Assembly: GCA_037443205.1 (NCBI GenBank)
Contig: JBBIOU010000001.1
Coordinates: 186,001-250,000, forward strand
DNA length: 64,000 bases
From: JBBIOU01 sp037443205
GTDB taxonomy: Bacteria; Bacteroidota; Bacteroidia; Flavobacteriales_D; UBA2798
Direction: 5' to 3'
In this document: positions 27,501-35,314 of the stretch, piece after piece
Layout of the letters: every line of letters starts with the position of its first letter
Numbering within the stretch: position 1 is the first letter of the stretch
Translations under genes and position numbers: made by a program
The notes under the pieces: generated by a model
Told to the model about the DNA's origin: nothing
The model's database searches: none
The model's input: the letters and a program-made list of their open reading frames with translations, nothing else

Positions 27501-27614
27501 GCCATACAACAAGAATATGATGCCAACGGCTATAAATTTGGATACAGAATACGTTTTACGTTTCATATAGATAATTTAAATCCATTTAAATTTTTAAAAA
27601 CAATAGCTCATTAA
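24501..27614 (+). CDS. M1 family metallopeptidase with C-terminal barrel-like domain
   Basis: 1,037 aa from the ATG at 24501. The frame opens 15 codons earlier at a GTG, but the signal peptide begins at MSKYIFLISTLF and ends near VCAQ. The M1 catalytic core has GGGMEYP and HEVGHNWFYG (His380) plus the downstream MDEGINSFNEMRY glutamate. After about residue 640 the sequence becomes a series of alternating-hydrophobic strands rich in Tyr/Asn (for example SWLNNIYISLPLRS, YKFGYRIRFTFHID), as in outer-membrane barrels, and it ends close to an aromatic strand. It may be a surface-tethered peptidase. lpxH follows after 2 nt. Confidence 0.88.
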   Translation: MSKYIFLISTLFTILSSRVCAQKNKANYFQQEVNYTIHITLDDNAHFLRGFESIQYINNSSEQLAYIYFHLWPNAYKNNNTALAKQLLENKDLDFYYADASERGYIDSLQFLVNNDTVKWEYDSVHIDICKIWLNKLLNPGDTIIITTPFRVKIPSGKFSRLGHIGQSYQITQWYPKPAVYDNTGWHPIPYLNQGEFYSEFGSFDVSITLPENYVVAATGDFHPDSHKEEKWLENLAKENKYKLQENKFYFEEKAANNDFPPSSAKFKTIRYKQNKVHDFAWFADKRFNVLKDEYRFEKSGRIVTLWAMFTNQQAKYWQYATQYLNDAIHYYSLWNGEYPYNQVTAVDGTISAGGGMEYPNVTIIGEVNSDFSLEAVIVHEVGHNWFYGILGTNERTHPWMDEGINSFNEMRYIKTKYPKLSLGQTFLPKNPGLSAFTGLDKFKQQAQYYFSYMLNASRGFDQPINLSADEYTATNYGAIVYSKTALAFDYLKAYLGEKTFDKCMQTYYNTWKFKHPQPHDLKNIFQQVSGKDLRWFFDDYLKSNDVIDYKIKRKKRVDRRSSKTYMWMKYEESLVVKNKTDYIMPFCIQGIRADTVAAEVWYQGFKGKKTVNFPNGPYEYFKIDFREEIPEVNRQNNMLRDSGSVFKTTEKLRFKFLGAPTHPHRTSVFYSPVIGYNNYDGLMAGLVVYNNVFPQKNFEWRVMPMYGFRSSMPAGSAYFNWNINTRKSSWLNNIYISLPLRSYSTSLFSLGEINIKENFIKAAPEVTLRLRKKNARDVHNHFFMARSVFIAENSFAINSGNTELSYRDTLIFNIYNELKYSYYNTKTLTPYTFNFIVQQHVDFLRLSAEYTISKIYNSKGNKIWGRAFAGVFAYNNTYSSRYNWRMDGQSGYHDYTYDAVFISRNDRDALFGNQFIDNHGAMKAPTANGQSNSWLIAINLKADLPIPIIKPFIDIGMSSTTLNKNFIDRNKLPCLYSIGLYYPIIKNVADVYLPLLFSNAIQQEYDANGYKFGYRIRFTFHIDNLNPFKFLKTIAH

Positions 27615-27616
27615 AA

Positions 27617-28366
27617 ATGCAAGCCGATAAAAAAATATATTTTATATCTGATTTTCATTTGGGAGTACCTACTTACGAAAAAAGCCGTGAACGAGAAAAA
27701 CTTATTTGTAAATGGTTGGATGAAATAAAAAATGATGCTGCAGAAATATACCTTGTAGGTGATTTATTTGATTTTTGGTTTGAATATAAATACGTAGTAC
27801 CGAAAGGCTATATCAGATTACTCGGAAAAATAGCAGAACTATCAGATAGCGGTATAATCATTAATATATTTACCGGTAATCACGATATGTGGATGTATGA
27901 TTATTTACCACAAGAACTCGGTGTAAATTTATTTTATTCGCCTGTTACAAAAATATACCATGGCAAATCATTTTATATTGGTCATGGAGATGGCTTAGGC
28001 CCCGGAGATAAAGGCTATAAGTTTATTAAAAAAATATTCAGAAATAAATTTTGTCAGTGGTTGTTTGCAAGGCTGCATCCTAACTTTGGAATTGCTTTGG
28101 CTAACTATTTTTCGCGCACCAGCCGTAATAAAACCAAACACGAAAATATTTATTTAGGTGATGATAAAGAATTTTTGGTGCAATTTTGTAAGGATGAACT
28201 TAAAAAACAGCACTACGATTATTTTATTTTTGGGCACAGACATCTTCCAATTGAAAAACAAATACAAAATTCAATTTACATCAATTTAGGCGATTGGCTG
28301 GAGTATTATACTTATGCAGTTTTTGACGGGAATAAGCTGGAACTAAAAAAATACAATGCTGTATAA
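27617..28366 (+). CDS. lpxH: UDP-2,3-diacylglucosamine diphosphatase
   Basis: Hydrolyses UDP-2,3-diacylglucosamine to lipid X in lipid A synthesis at the inner-membrane face. 249 aa calcineurin-like phosphoesterase. Metal ligands are visible in SDFHLG, GDLFDFWFEY, GNHDMW, GHGDGLGPGD and FGHRHLP, in the order expected for LpxH. It starts 2 nt after the M1 peptidase stop, so it is probably co-transcribed. It fits with kdsC at 56.1 kb as part of lipopolysaccharide synthesis. Confidence 0.92.
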   Translation: MQADKKIYFISDFHLGVPTYEKSREREKLICKWLDEIKNDAAEIYLVGDLFDFWFEYKYVVPKGYIRLLGKIAELSDSGIIINIFTGNHDMWMYDYLPQELGVNLFYSPVTKIYHGKSFYIGHGDGLGPGDKGYKFIKKIFRNKFCQWLFARLHPNFGIALANYFSRTSRNKTKHENIYLGDDKEFLVQFCKDELKKQHYDYFIFGHRHLPIEKQIQNSIYINLGDWLEYYTYAVFDGNKLELKKYNAV

Positions 28367-28536
28367 TTACTCAAGATCAATTTATTCATGAATTATTTGA
28401 ACACAAATTACGCATTTAAAAATGCATAATCGATATCCTTCCGATTTATCGAAAGGGAACAATCACTATATCGGGGTTAAACCCAACTAAATCAATAATA
28501 CGACTCACGCCTCGCCACCTACTGATTAATTTAGGA

Positions 28537-28668
28537 TAAAACCTAAAAATTCATTAGAGTTTATTCTGGGTAACCGGGTGTTCTAAGATTTTGCAAGGAA
28601 TTTCTTGTAATATTTTCCTATTTTTGGGTAAGAAATGCTAACAAAATCTAAAAAGGGTTAAGCCCAAT
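28537..28668 (-). repeat. Dispersed intergenic repeat B, copy 1
   Basis: Read on the minus strand this segment closely resembles 43831-43965 on the plus strand: both contain TTAACCCT, TTTTAGATTTTGTTAG, ATTTCTTACC, ACAAGAAAT, CAAAATC and a CTCTAAT/GTCTAAT tail, in the same order. By eye about three quarters of positions match, with small indels. Non-coding; function unknown. Confidence 0.7.
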
Positions 28669-28753
28669 GTCACCCACATAATCAAGCGCTTTTATCATAC
28701 CCTGATTTTTAGAGGTATAATGACCTATTCAGCTTTAGATTTTTATACTTTTG

Positions 28754-28783
28754 TTGTACAGAATTTTTTTTGTTTTACCTTTG
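28754..28783 (+). promoter_or_regulatory. Promoter of tRNA-His
   Basis: TTG (28754-28756), 19 nt, then TACCTTTG (28776-28783): an exact match to the Bacteroidota -33/-7 pattern TTG-N19-TAnnTTTG. Transcription would begin a few bases before the tRNA. Confidence 0.75.
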
Positions 28784-28795
28784 CAACTGTAAACG

Positions 28796-28869
28796 GTGGT
28801 CATAGCTCAGCTGGTTAGAGCATCAGATTGTGGTTCTGAGGGTCGTGGGTTCGAATCCCATTGTCCACC
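28796..28869 (+). tRNA. tRNA-His (GTG anticodon)
   Basis: Cloverleaf readable by eye: acceptor GTGGTCA/TGTCCAC, D arm GCTC...GAGC, anticodon arm TCAGA-TTGTGGT-TCTGA with GTG, T arm GTGGG-TTCGAAT-CCCAT. A G precedes position 1 (28795) and pairs with C73, the identity element of tRNA-His. The CCA end is encoded (28870-28872). The acceptor stem has one T-T mismatch at 5:68. It is followed by a bidirectional terminator. Confidence 0.95.
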
Positions 28870-28877
28870 CCAAAAAC

Positions 28878-28912
28878 AATAAAGCCCTGCAATATTCTTG
28901 CACGGCTTTATT
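28878..28912. terminator. Bidirectional terminator between tRNA-His and the S8 peptidase gene
   Basis: Stem AATAAAGCC-c-TGCAA / TTGCA-c-GGCTTTATT with one C-C mismatch and a 5-nt loop. A-rich and T-rich flanks are on both sides, so it can serve both the tRNA (plus) and the convergent peptidase gene (minus). Confidence 0.8.
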
Positions 28913-28941
28913 TATTATAATTTTAACAAGCCGGGAGGAGG

Positions 28942-31900
28942 TTATCTTACAAATTTATAAGTGTAAATATGCTCTCCATCGCTGATATTAAGATAATATA
29001 AGCCACAAGCAAAACCGGTAATATCAATATATCCTGTTTGTTGATTGGCAACTATTTCACGTTTGGTATATATGGTCTGTCCTAATGCATTATGAATGTT
29101 TATATCCAATCTTTTAGCCAAAACAAAATTGTATATAATGTTTAATTGCCCTGCAGCATTTACAAACGAATGTATACTATTTTCGCCAAAATTTTCTGAA
29201 ATACTCATGCAATTTTGAACGGTAATTGTAATGGTAGTATCATCATTTTGCGAACAGTTATTTTGAACAGTTAGCGTAACATTGTAAGTTCCTGCACTGG
29301 CAAATGTTACTTGTGGGTCCGGACTGTTTGATGTAGCAGGCGTTGCACCGTTAATTACCCAACTATACGAAGTAGCATTATCAGATATTGCACCATTGAG
29401 ATTAACTGTTTGACCTTCGCAAATTAAAGTTGGCGAATAAATAAATTCAGCTAAAGGTGGTGTATTTTGAACAACAACTGTTATAGGTACAGTACGCTGG
29501 CAACCACCCGCAGATGTACCGGTAACAGAATAGGTTATTGTATTGGCAGGTGCAGCTATGGGGTTAGCTATGGTTGTAGAACTCAAACCTGTGGGCGGAG
29601 ACCATGTGTAGCTTACAGAATTTCCTGTAGCGTTGAGTTGCGATGTTCCTGAAGGGCAAATAGTATCGGGTGTAGCCGTTACGGAAATATTCGGCAGAGG
29701 ATTTACAGTGATGGTTACCGAATCAATTTTATATCCGCTGCACGCGCCACCTATTATTTGCAAATAAGCTTTGTAAGTACCGGGGGTATTATAAAATACA
29801 GTTTGTTGAACATTGTTAGAGTTAAATGGTGTTCCTCCAAAAAAAGTCCATAACAAGGTATCTTGTGCTGTAGAACCGGTAGCATCAAAGTTAACCGAGT
29901 TGCCTTGACAAATTGTGGTGGCACTTGTGGTAAATTGCAGTACAGTAGGTTGATCGGTTACAATAGCATTGATATAATGCGATAATTCTATGCCCCAGGC
30001 AGAAGTACTATTGTAATTATACCATTGATTATTACTTTGCTGTTCCCATGCATTGCCGGGGGTCATTTGTCCTGCTTGATTGGTAACTATTGCCAAAGTA
30101 TCGGTTGACCATGTAAGGTTAGAAATATCTACTCCCACAAATATTTCTTTTGATGCCGGTAATGTTACCGGATTAGGGAAATTAAAGAACATAAATCCGT
30201 CATTATCGGCCATAATTTGTCCCATGGTAACAGTAACACTGGCACCGGTTAAGATGGCTCCCGGGGTGCCACCGGTTCCATTTCTTACAAATATCTGTAC
30301 AGTTTTATTCGGGTTATTAGAATATCGCTTGCCAAACCACACGCTACAACCTGTTATGTAATTGTATGGCGAAGCATTAAAATAATTTGCTTTAGCCTTG
30401 TCGGCATAAATGTTAGTTCCGGCAACATAACCACTGCTAGCCGGATTAATACTGTAAAGCGTAGGTGTATATATGGGTGCATAAGGCTTATCACCAAGTG
30501 TATCGCATCCGGTATTTGGCAAAACGGTAATGTATGCTGTTTTTAATTCAGTATCTGAACCGTTAGAATTTGTAGCAACTAAGGTAACATTGTATGTTCC
30601 GGGGGTATTGTAGGTTATGGCAGGCGGATTAGCTGCCGTAGAAGTTCCGGGAGTACCACCGGCAAAAGTCCACGAATAGGATGTGGGATTGTAGGTAGAT
30701 AAGTTTGTAAATGTAACATTTTGTCCTGCTATAATTGTTGTTTGATTAGCAATAAAATCGGCTACAGGAGGCAAAGATAAAGTTGCTGCTGCACAATTAA
30801 CTGCTGCCTGAGCATTGATTCTGCCCGAGCCTAATTGTCCGTTATAGGAAGGATTTTGTGCATTGATATTGTCGGCTGTATTTAACAAACAATTGCGCAC
30901 ATCTACTTTGGTCATACCCGGGTTTACTGACCATATTAAGCCTGCTAAACCTGCTGCCATGGGAGATGCCATAGAGGTTCCTGATTTATAACCGTAACTG
31001 CTTCCAACAGTTGTGCTGTAAATACTGCTTCCGGGAGCTGATACTTGTATCCATGTGCCGTAATTAGAAAAACTTGATTTAGCATCACTATTTGAAGTGG
31101 ATGCTACTGCCACCACATTAGTATATGCAGCAGGATAAAACTGTGTATTTACATTATCGTTGCCTGCTGCTGCTATCAGTAAACAATTTTTAGTGTTGTA
31201 TGCCCAGTTAACTATATTTTGCGCTGATGTAGAATTACCTTGCCCTCCCCATGACATATTAATAACTTTTGCACCCGAATTAGCTGCATATACAATTCCC
31301 GAATATCCGTCTGTTACTACTGATGCACTATTGGTAGATTTTACAGCCATGATTTTTATGCTATACCCTATCGAGGCTACTCCGATATTGTTATTACTGC
31401 GGGCACCGGCAATTCCGGCCACGTGTGTTCCATGATCATAACTGCTGTTTGGCGGATTAGGGTTATTGTCATTATCGGCCACATCCCAACCGTTTACATC
31501 ATCTATATATCCATTGCCATCATCATCAATGCCGTTGTTGGCTATTTCTCCGGTATTTATCCATATATTTGGTTGTAAATCGGGATGATTAATTTGGACT
31601 GCATCATCAACAATAGCAACCACAATGGCCGGATTGCCGGTTGTAGTATTCCATGCATTGGCTGCGTTTATTTTAAACAAACCCCACTGTGTAGATGAAT
31701 TATAACTTGGATCGTTAGGAGTTAGACAAGGTTTCATCAGAGGTACTTTTTCTGCATATTCTATGGCATTGAGCGCTTTTAACTGTTCTATTATTTGATC
31801 TACCTGATGTATATTGCTAAAATGTAACTCAAATAAATTTGATAAATTTTTATCCTCTTTAACCATCCAAAATGGTCTTTTAAGTTTTGTAATCTGATTG

Positions 31901-32115
31901 GTTGATACTATCCCTTTGAGGTATGAAATAGCTTTGTAATCTATATTCATATAATCTACTTTACCTTCTTTGGTGAGTGATTGTTCTATAGGAATATTAT
32001 TTTTTACCTTAAACCATATACGGCCATCTATATAATGTTCGTATACAGTTTGTGCATTAATGCTTATTGAAGCAAATATTGCAGCAATAAATAAGAGGAA
32101 GTAATTTTTTTTCAT
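28942..32115 (-). CDS. Secreted subtilisin-like serine peptidase (S8) with PKD domains and T9SS type A sorting domain
   Basis: 1,057 aa. Signal peptide ending near INAQ, a propeptide-like region to about 130, then an S8 domain with the catalytic triad in VAIVDDAVQINHPDL (Asp about 169), HGTHVAG (His about 229) and GTSMASPMAAG (Ser about 381). Two or three PKD domains follow (for example YSWTFAGGTPGTST). The C-terminus is a type A T9SS sorting domain ending YTYKFVR. Expected to be exported by Sec, moved through the outer membrane by T9SS and processed by PorU, encoded at 39.9 kb. It probably digests extracellular protein. Confidence 0.93.
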   Translation of the reverse strand: MKKNYFLLFIAAIFASISINAQTVYEHYIDGRIWFKVKNNIPIEQSLTKEGKVDYMNIDYKAISYLKGIVSTNQITKLKRPFWMVKEDKNLSNLFELHFSNIHQVDQIIEQLKALNAIEYAEKVPLMKPCLTPNDPSYNSSTQWGLFKINAANAWNTTTGNPAIVVAIVDDAVQINHPDLQPNIWINTGEIANNGIDDDGNGYIDDVNGWDVADNDNNPNPPNSSYDHGTHVAGIAGARSNNNIGVASIGYSIKIMAVKSTNSASVVTDGYSGIVYAANSGAKVINMSWGGQGNSTSAQNIVNWAYNTKNCLLIAAAGNDNVNTQFYPAAYTNVVAVASTSNSDAKSSFSNYGTWIQVSAPGSSIYSTTVGSSYGYKSGTSMASPMAAGLAGLIWSVNPGMTKVDVRNCLLNTADNINAQNPSYNGQLGSGRINAQAAVNCAAATLSLPPVADFIANQTTIIAGQNVTFTNLSTYNPTSYSWTFAGGTPGTSTAANPPAITYNTPGTYNVTLVATNSNGSDTELKTAYITVLPNTGCDTLGDKPYAPIYTPTLYSINPASSGYVAGTNIYADKAKANYFNASPYNYITGCSVWFGKRYSNNPNKTVQIFVRNGTGGTPGAILTGASVTVTMGQIMADNDGFMFFNFPNPVTLPASKEIFVGVDISNLTWSTDTLAIVTNQAGQMTPGNAWEQQSNNQWYNYNSTSAWGIELSHYINAIVTDQPTVLQFTTSATTICQGNSVNFDATGSTAQDTLLWTFFGGTPFNSNNVQQTVFYNTPGTYKAYLQIIGGACSGYKIDSVTITVNPLPNISVTATPDTICPSGTSQLNATGNSVSYTWSPPTGLSSTTIANPIAAPANTITYSVTGTSAGGCQRTVPITVVVQNTPPLAEFIYSPTLICEGQTVNLNGAISDNATSYSWVINGATPATSNSPDPQVTFASAGTYNVTLTVQNNCSQNDDTTITITVQNCMSISENFGENSIHSFVNAAGQLNIIYNFVLAKRLDINIHNALGQTIYTKREIVANQQTGYIDITGFACGLYYLNISDGEHIYTYKFVR

Positions 32116-32429
32116 GGCATTATGAAGTTATGGTTTAGTGTCCGAAAGATAATAATTTAACGATACACTGTATTACCCGTATCATAATTATTTTGTGTTT
32201 TTATGTAAATATCGGATAAATCTCTCACAAATCTACGGGAAACATAAGTTACATATATTGTGAGTATGCAATATAAGTCGAAAACTCAAAATCATTACAT
32301 TTCATCTTTATTTGATGTATAAATTTCAAGTTTAAATTTTAACAGAACAAAGATTGTATTGTTATTTTATAACCGGAAAATTGCGGTTTGTATCCATAAA
32401 TATTTTACTTTCAAATCAAAATATAATTT
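32116..32429. other. 314-bp divergent intergenic region
   Basis: AT-rich spacer between the S8 peptidase (minus) and the M15 gene (plus). I see no ORF, repeat or clear hairpin. It must contain promoters for both genes, but only weak -7-like boxes are visible. Confidence 0.4.
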
Positions 32430-33128
32430 ATGAACGAAAATATTAGTAAACATATTACATACAAGGAAGCCGTTTTTAGTCAAACTGCCATTCGTAAAGG
32501 CATAAAAAACGAACCTAATAAAACCCAGCTTGCTGCCATGAAAAAAGTTGCAGAAAATATTTTTGAAAAGTTAAGAGCGCATTTTGGCAAACCAATCAGA
32601 ATAAGTTCTTTTTATAGAAGTATAGAACTTAATAAGGCTATAGGCGGAAGCGCCACTTCGCAGCATTGTTTAGGCCAGGCCATAGATATACAAGCAATAT
32701 CAGGCACGGGTATAACAAATAAAGACCTTTTTAATTACACTGTAAAATTTCTTGATTTTGATCAAATAATATGGGAATTCGGCAATGATGACGATCCGGA
32801 ATGGGTGCATATTTCTTGGGTTGGAAATGGCAAAAACAGAAAAAAAATAACACGGGCCATACGCTCAGGTAATGCTGCCAAATATATAGATTTTGTTCCC
32901 GAAATATTATTAACACTTACTCATAACAAAAAATATAAAAAGGGTATTGTGAATGTTGATAAACTCAATTTCAGAAGTACTTGCGAAATCAACAAAAACA
33001 ATATTATAAGCATATTAAATAAAAATAGTGTTGTTGATGTAGTATCAAAAACCGGAAGTTGGTATAAAATAATTTATAATCATAAACAAGGATTTGTAAA
33101 TACCAGATATTTATCGCTGATTGAATAA
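32430..33128 (+). CDS. M15-type D,D-peptidase-like protein with SH3b domain
   Basis: 232 aa. The first 150 residues match the M15A zinc-peptidase fold: ISSFYRSIELNKAIGG, SQHCLGQAIDIQ (zinc His and Asp) and WVHISW (third ligand). The last 60 residues form an SH3b-like domain (LNFRSTCEINKNN ... GFVNTRYLSLIE). The combination is seen in phage endolysins and bacterial peptidoglycan hydrolases that cut D-Ala cross-bridges. No signal peptide is visible, which is more like a phage lysin than a periplasmic enzyme. comEC follows after 11 nt. Confidence 0.82.
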   Translation: MNENISKHITYKEAVFSQTAIRKGIKNEPNKTQLAAMKKVAENIFEKLRAHFGKPIRISSFYRSIELNKAIGGSATSQHCLGQAIDIQAISGTGITNKDLFNYTVKFLDFDQIIWEFGNDDDPEWVHISWVGNGKNRKKITRAIRSGNAAKYIDFVPEILLTLTHNKKYKKGIVNVDKLNFRSTCEINKNNIISILNKNSVVDVVSKTGSWYKIIYNHKQGFVNTRYLSLIE

Positions 33129-33139
33129 TTTTTTATTAA

Positions 33140-35287
33140 ATGTTTGCTGACAAGCCATTTATAAAAATAATCTTACCATTTATAACAGGCATATTATTTG
33201 CCATTTATTTTCCCGAATTAATTTCATTAAATCATTGTTTTGCAGCTTGCATCGTTTTTGTTTTATTTTTAATTGTTGATCATTTTTATTTTAAAACACA
33301 TAAAATTTATAAATACCGTTATGTTATAGCCGGTATAATACACACAGGCATTATCTTTTTTGGTATGTTGCTTACACTGTTTAATGCCCAAATATTAAAT
33401 GCAACTGACGAAAAACTTTTTAAGCATAAAGACGGATTAGCCATTGCAGAGATTATAGAAACTCCTGAAATCAAAGAAAAAAGTGTAAAAATCATCATAA
33501 AACTTAAAGCTTTAAAAAAAAATGAAAGCGAATTAAAATTTAACGGTAAAGCGATATTATATTTAGAAAAAGACAGCTTATCACTTTTACTGAAAAATGG
33601 TGATGAAATATTATTTACTCCTAATTTTAAAGAAATAGATGCTCCCAAAAATCCGGCTGAATTTAATTACAAACAATACTTGTCTTATCATCATATTAAA
33701 TATCAATCATACTTAAATTCAGGTAAATGGATCCGCACAAAAAGCAATCATAATCTAAAACGATATGCATCAGATATAAGAAATTATTTACTTGAGAAGT
33801 TAAAAAATGTATTACCCGAAAAATCATCCTTTGCAGTTGCGTCAGCACTCTTACTGGGCTATAAAGATGAGTTAGATGCTCCCATACAAAATGCTTATTC
33901 CGGTAGTGGGGCTATGCATGTGCTTGCTGTATCGGGTTTACATGCGGGTTTTATCTATATGATTCTAAATACTGTGTTGTTTTTTCTGGAGCGCAATAAA
34001 AAAACCCGGTTTATTAAAACGTGCATAATCATAATCGGACTTTGGTGTTATGCATTTATTACAGGCTTATCTCCATCTGTTTTAAGAGCAGCAACTATGT
34101 TTTCCTTTGTTGTAATTGGTAAAACCATAAACCGGCAAACAAATATTTACAACACACTGGCTGCATCGGGTTTTATATTGTTATGTTTTAATCCTTATTT
34201 AATCATGGAGGTGGGATTTCAATTATCGTACCTGGCTGTAATCGGCATAGTGTTTTTCCAGAAAAAAATATACAACCTATATTACATAAAAAATTATCCG
34301 GCAGATAAAATATGGGCCATCACTTCAGTATCTCTTGCTGCACAGCTTACTACTTTTCCATTAGGTTTGTTGTATTTTCACCAATTTCCAAACTATTTTT
34401 TGTTTTCTAACTTAATAGTAATACCGTTAGCTATATTAATTTTAGGAATAGGAATTTTATTTTTTATTTTTTCTTCGGTTTCATTTTTATATACTTTGTT
34501 TGGACAAATCATTTCATGGTTGGTTTACATTTTAAATTGCTCGGTAATGTTTATTGAAAAATTACCTTATGCTATTATAAAAGGGATTGATATAAGTGTT
34601 GCCGAATGTTGGTTGATATTTTTAATCATTTTGTTATCAGCGGCATTTATAGAATACAAAAAATATATTTACATTTTTAGTTCGTTGCTATTTTGTTTAG
34701 TACTATGTATCTATAATTTAGCTGAAAAAGTCGAACAATATAACCAGAAGAAAGTTTTTATTTATCATATCAATAAACTTACTGCCATAAATTTTATTGA
34801 TGGCAGTGATAACATCCTGATTGCCGATAAGGAGTTAATAAACAACCCAGATAAAATGATGTTTCATATATACCACAATTGGTATCGATCGGGCATAAAT
34901 ACAGTTAAATTTATTAATGTAAATTATCTGGATAAAAAAAGAGAATTGCATAATATGTATCGGATAAATAATGACAAGCTATTTATCAAAGAAAATTATC
35001 TGCAGTTTTATAACCATACTTTTGTTATAATTAATAATCGTAAACAATTGTTTGACTCGCTAAAATACCGTTTACCAGTTGATTATGTAATCATCACTAA
35101 AGACCCCGATATCACTCTAAATGATATAAATAGAAATTTCGAATACAAAGCAATTATTGCTGATGCTTCAAATTCAAATTTTAAAATAAATAATTGGTTA
35201 AATGAGTTAGCGGAAGTAAACAACAAATTTTATAATATTAAAGACAAAGGAGCATGGGTTTTAGATTTAAATATATCTATATATTAA
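33140..35287 (+). CDS. comEC: ComEC/Rec2 family DNA-uptake channel protein
   Basis: 715 aa, polytopic inner-membrane protein. The N-terminal helices and periplasmic beta-region (DUF4131-like) are followed by the competence domain: AVASALLLGYKDELD, SGAMHVLAVSGLHAGFIY and SPSVLRAATMF are the ComEC signatures. In other bacteria it conducts single-stranded DNA across the inner membrane. After the last helices (about 520) there is a shorter, divergent C-terminal domain instead of a clear MBL-fold nuclease motif, as is common in this phylum. A multi-HhH protein at 12-13 kb could be a partner. Confidence 0.9.
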   Translation: MFADKPFIKIILPFITGILFAIYFPELISLNHCFAACIVFVLFLIVDHFYFKTHKIYKYRYVIAGIIHTGIIFFGMLLTLFNAQILNATDEKLFKHKDGLAIAEIIETPEIKEKSVKIIIKLKALKKNESELKFNGKAILYLEKDSLSLLLKNGDEILFTPNFKEIDAPKNPAEFNYKQYLSYHHIKYQSYLNSGKWIRTKSNHNLKRYASDIRNYLLEKLKNVLPEKSSFAVASALLLGYKDELDAPIQNAYSGSGAMHVLAVSGLHAGFIYMILNTVLFFLERNKKTRFIKTCIIIIGLWCYAFITGLSPSVLRAATMFSFVVIGKTINRQTNIYNTLAASGFILLCFNPYLIMEVGFQLSYLAVIGIVFFQKKIYNLYYIKNYPADKIWAITSVSLAAQLTTFPLGLLYFHQFPNYFLFSNLIVIPLAILILGIGILFFIFSSVSFLYTLFGQIISWLVYILNCSVMFIEKLPYAIIKGIDISVAECWLIFLIILLSAAFIEYKKYIYIFSSLLFCLVLCIYNLAEKVEQYNQKKVFIYHINKLTAINFIDGSDNILIADKELINNPDKMMFHIYHNWYRSGINTVKFINVNYLDKKRELHNMYRINNDKLFIKENYLQFYNHTFVIINNRKQLFDSLKYRLPVDYVIITKDPDITLNDINRNFEYKAIIADASNSNFKINNWLNELAEVNNKFYNIKDKGAWVLDLNISIY

Positions 35288-35314
35288 AGTATTTCATGTT
35301 TGCTCAATTAAGAT

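Larger units (their letters stand above)
28367..28794. other. Intergenic region with repeat B and tRNA-His promoter
   Basis: No ORF. It contains a hairpin at about 28408-28431 (ATTACGCATTT / AAATGCATAAT, one G-T pair), repeat B (28537-28668) in the minus orientation, and the tRNA-His promoter near 28754-28783. Confidence 0.6.

Noticed and set aside
29467..31435. Several plus-strand frames inside the S8 peptidase gene
   Set aside because: They are shadows of a long repetitive coding sequence; no signal peptides or domains appear, and the minus-strand product has a full catalytic triad.
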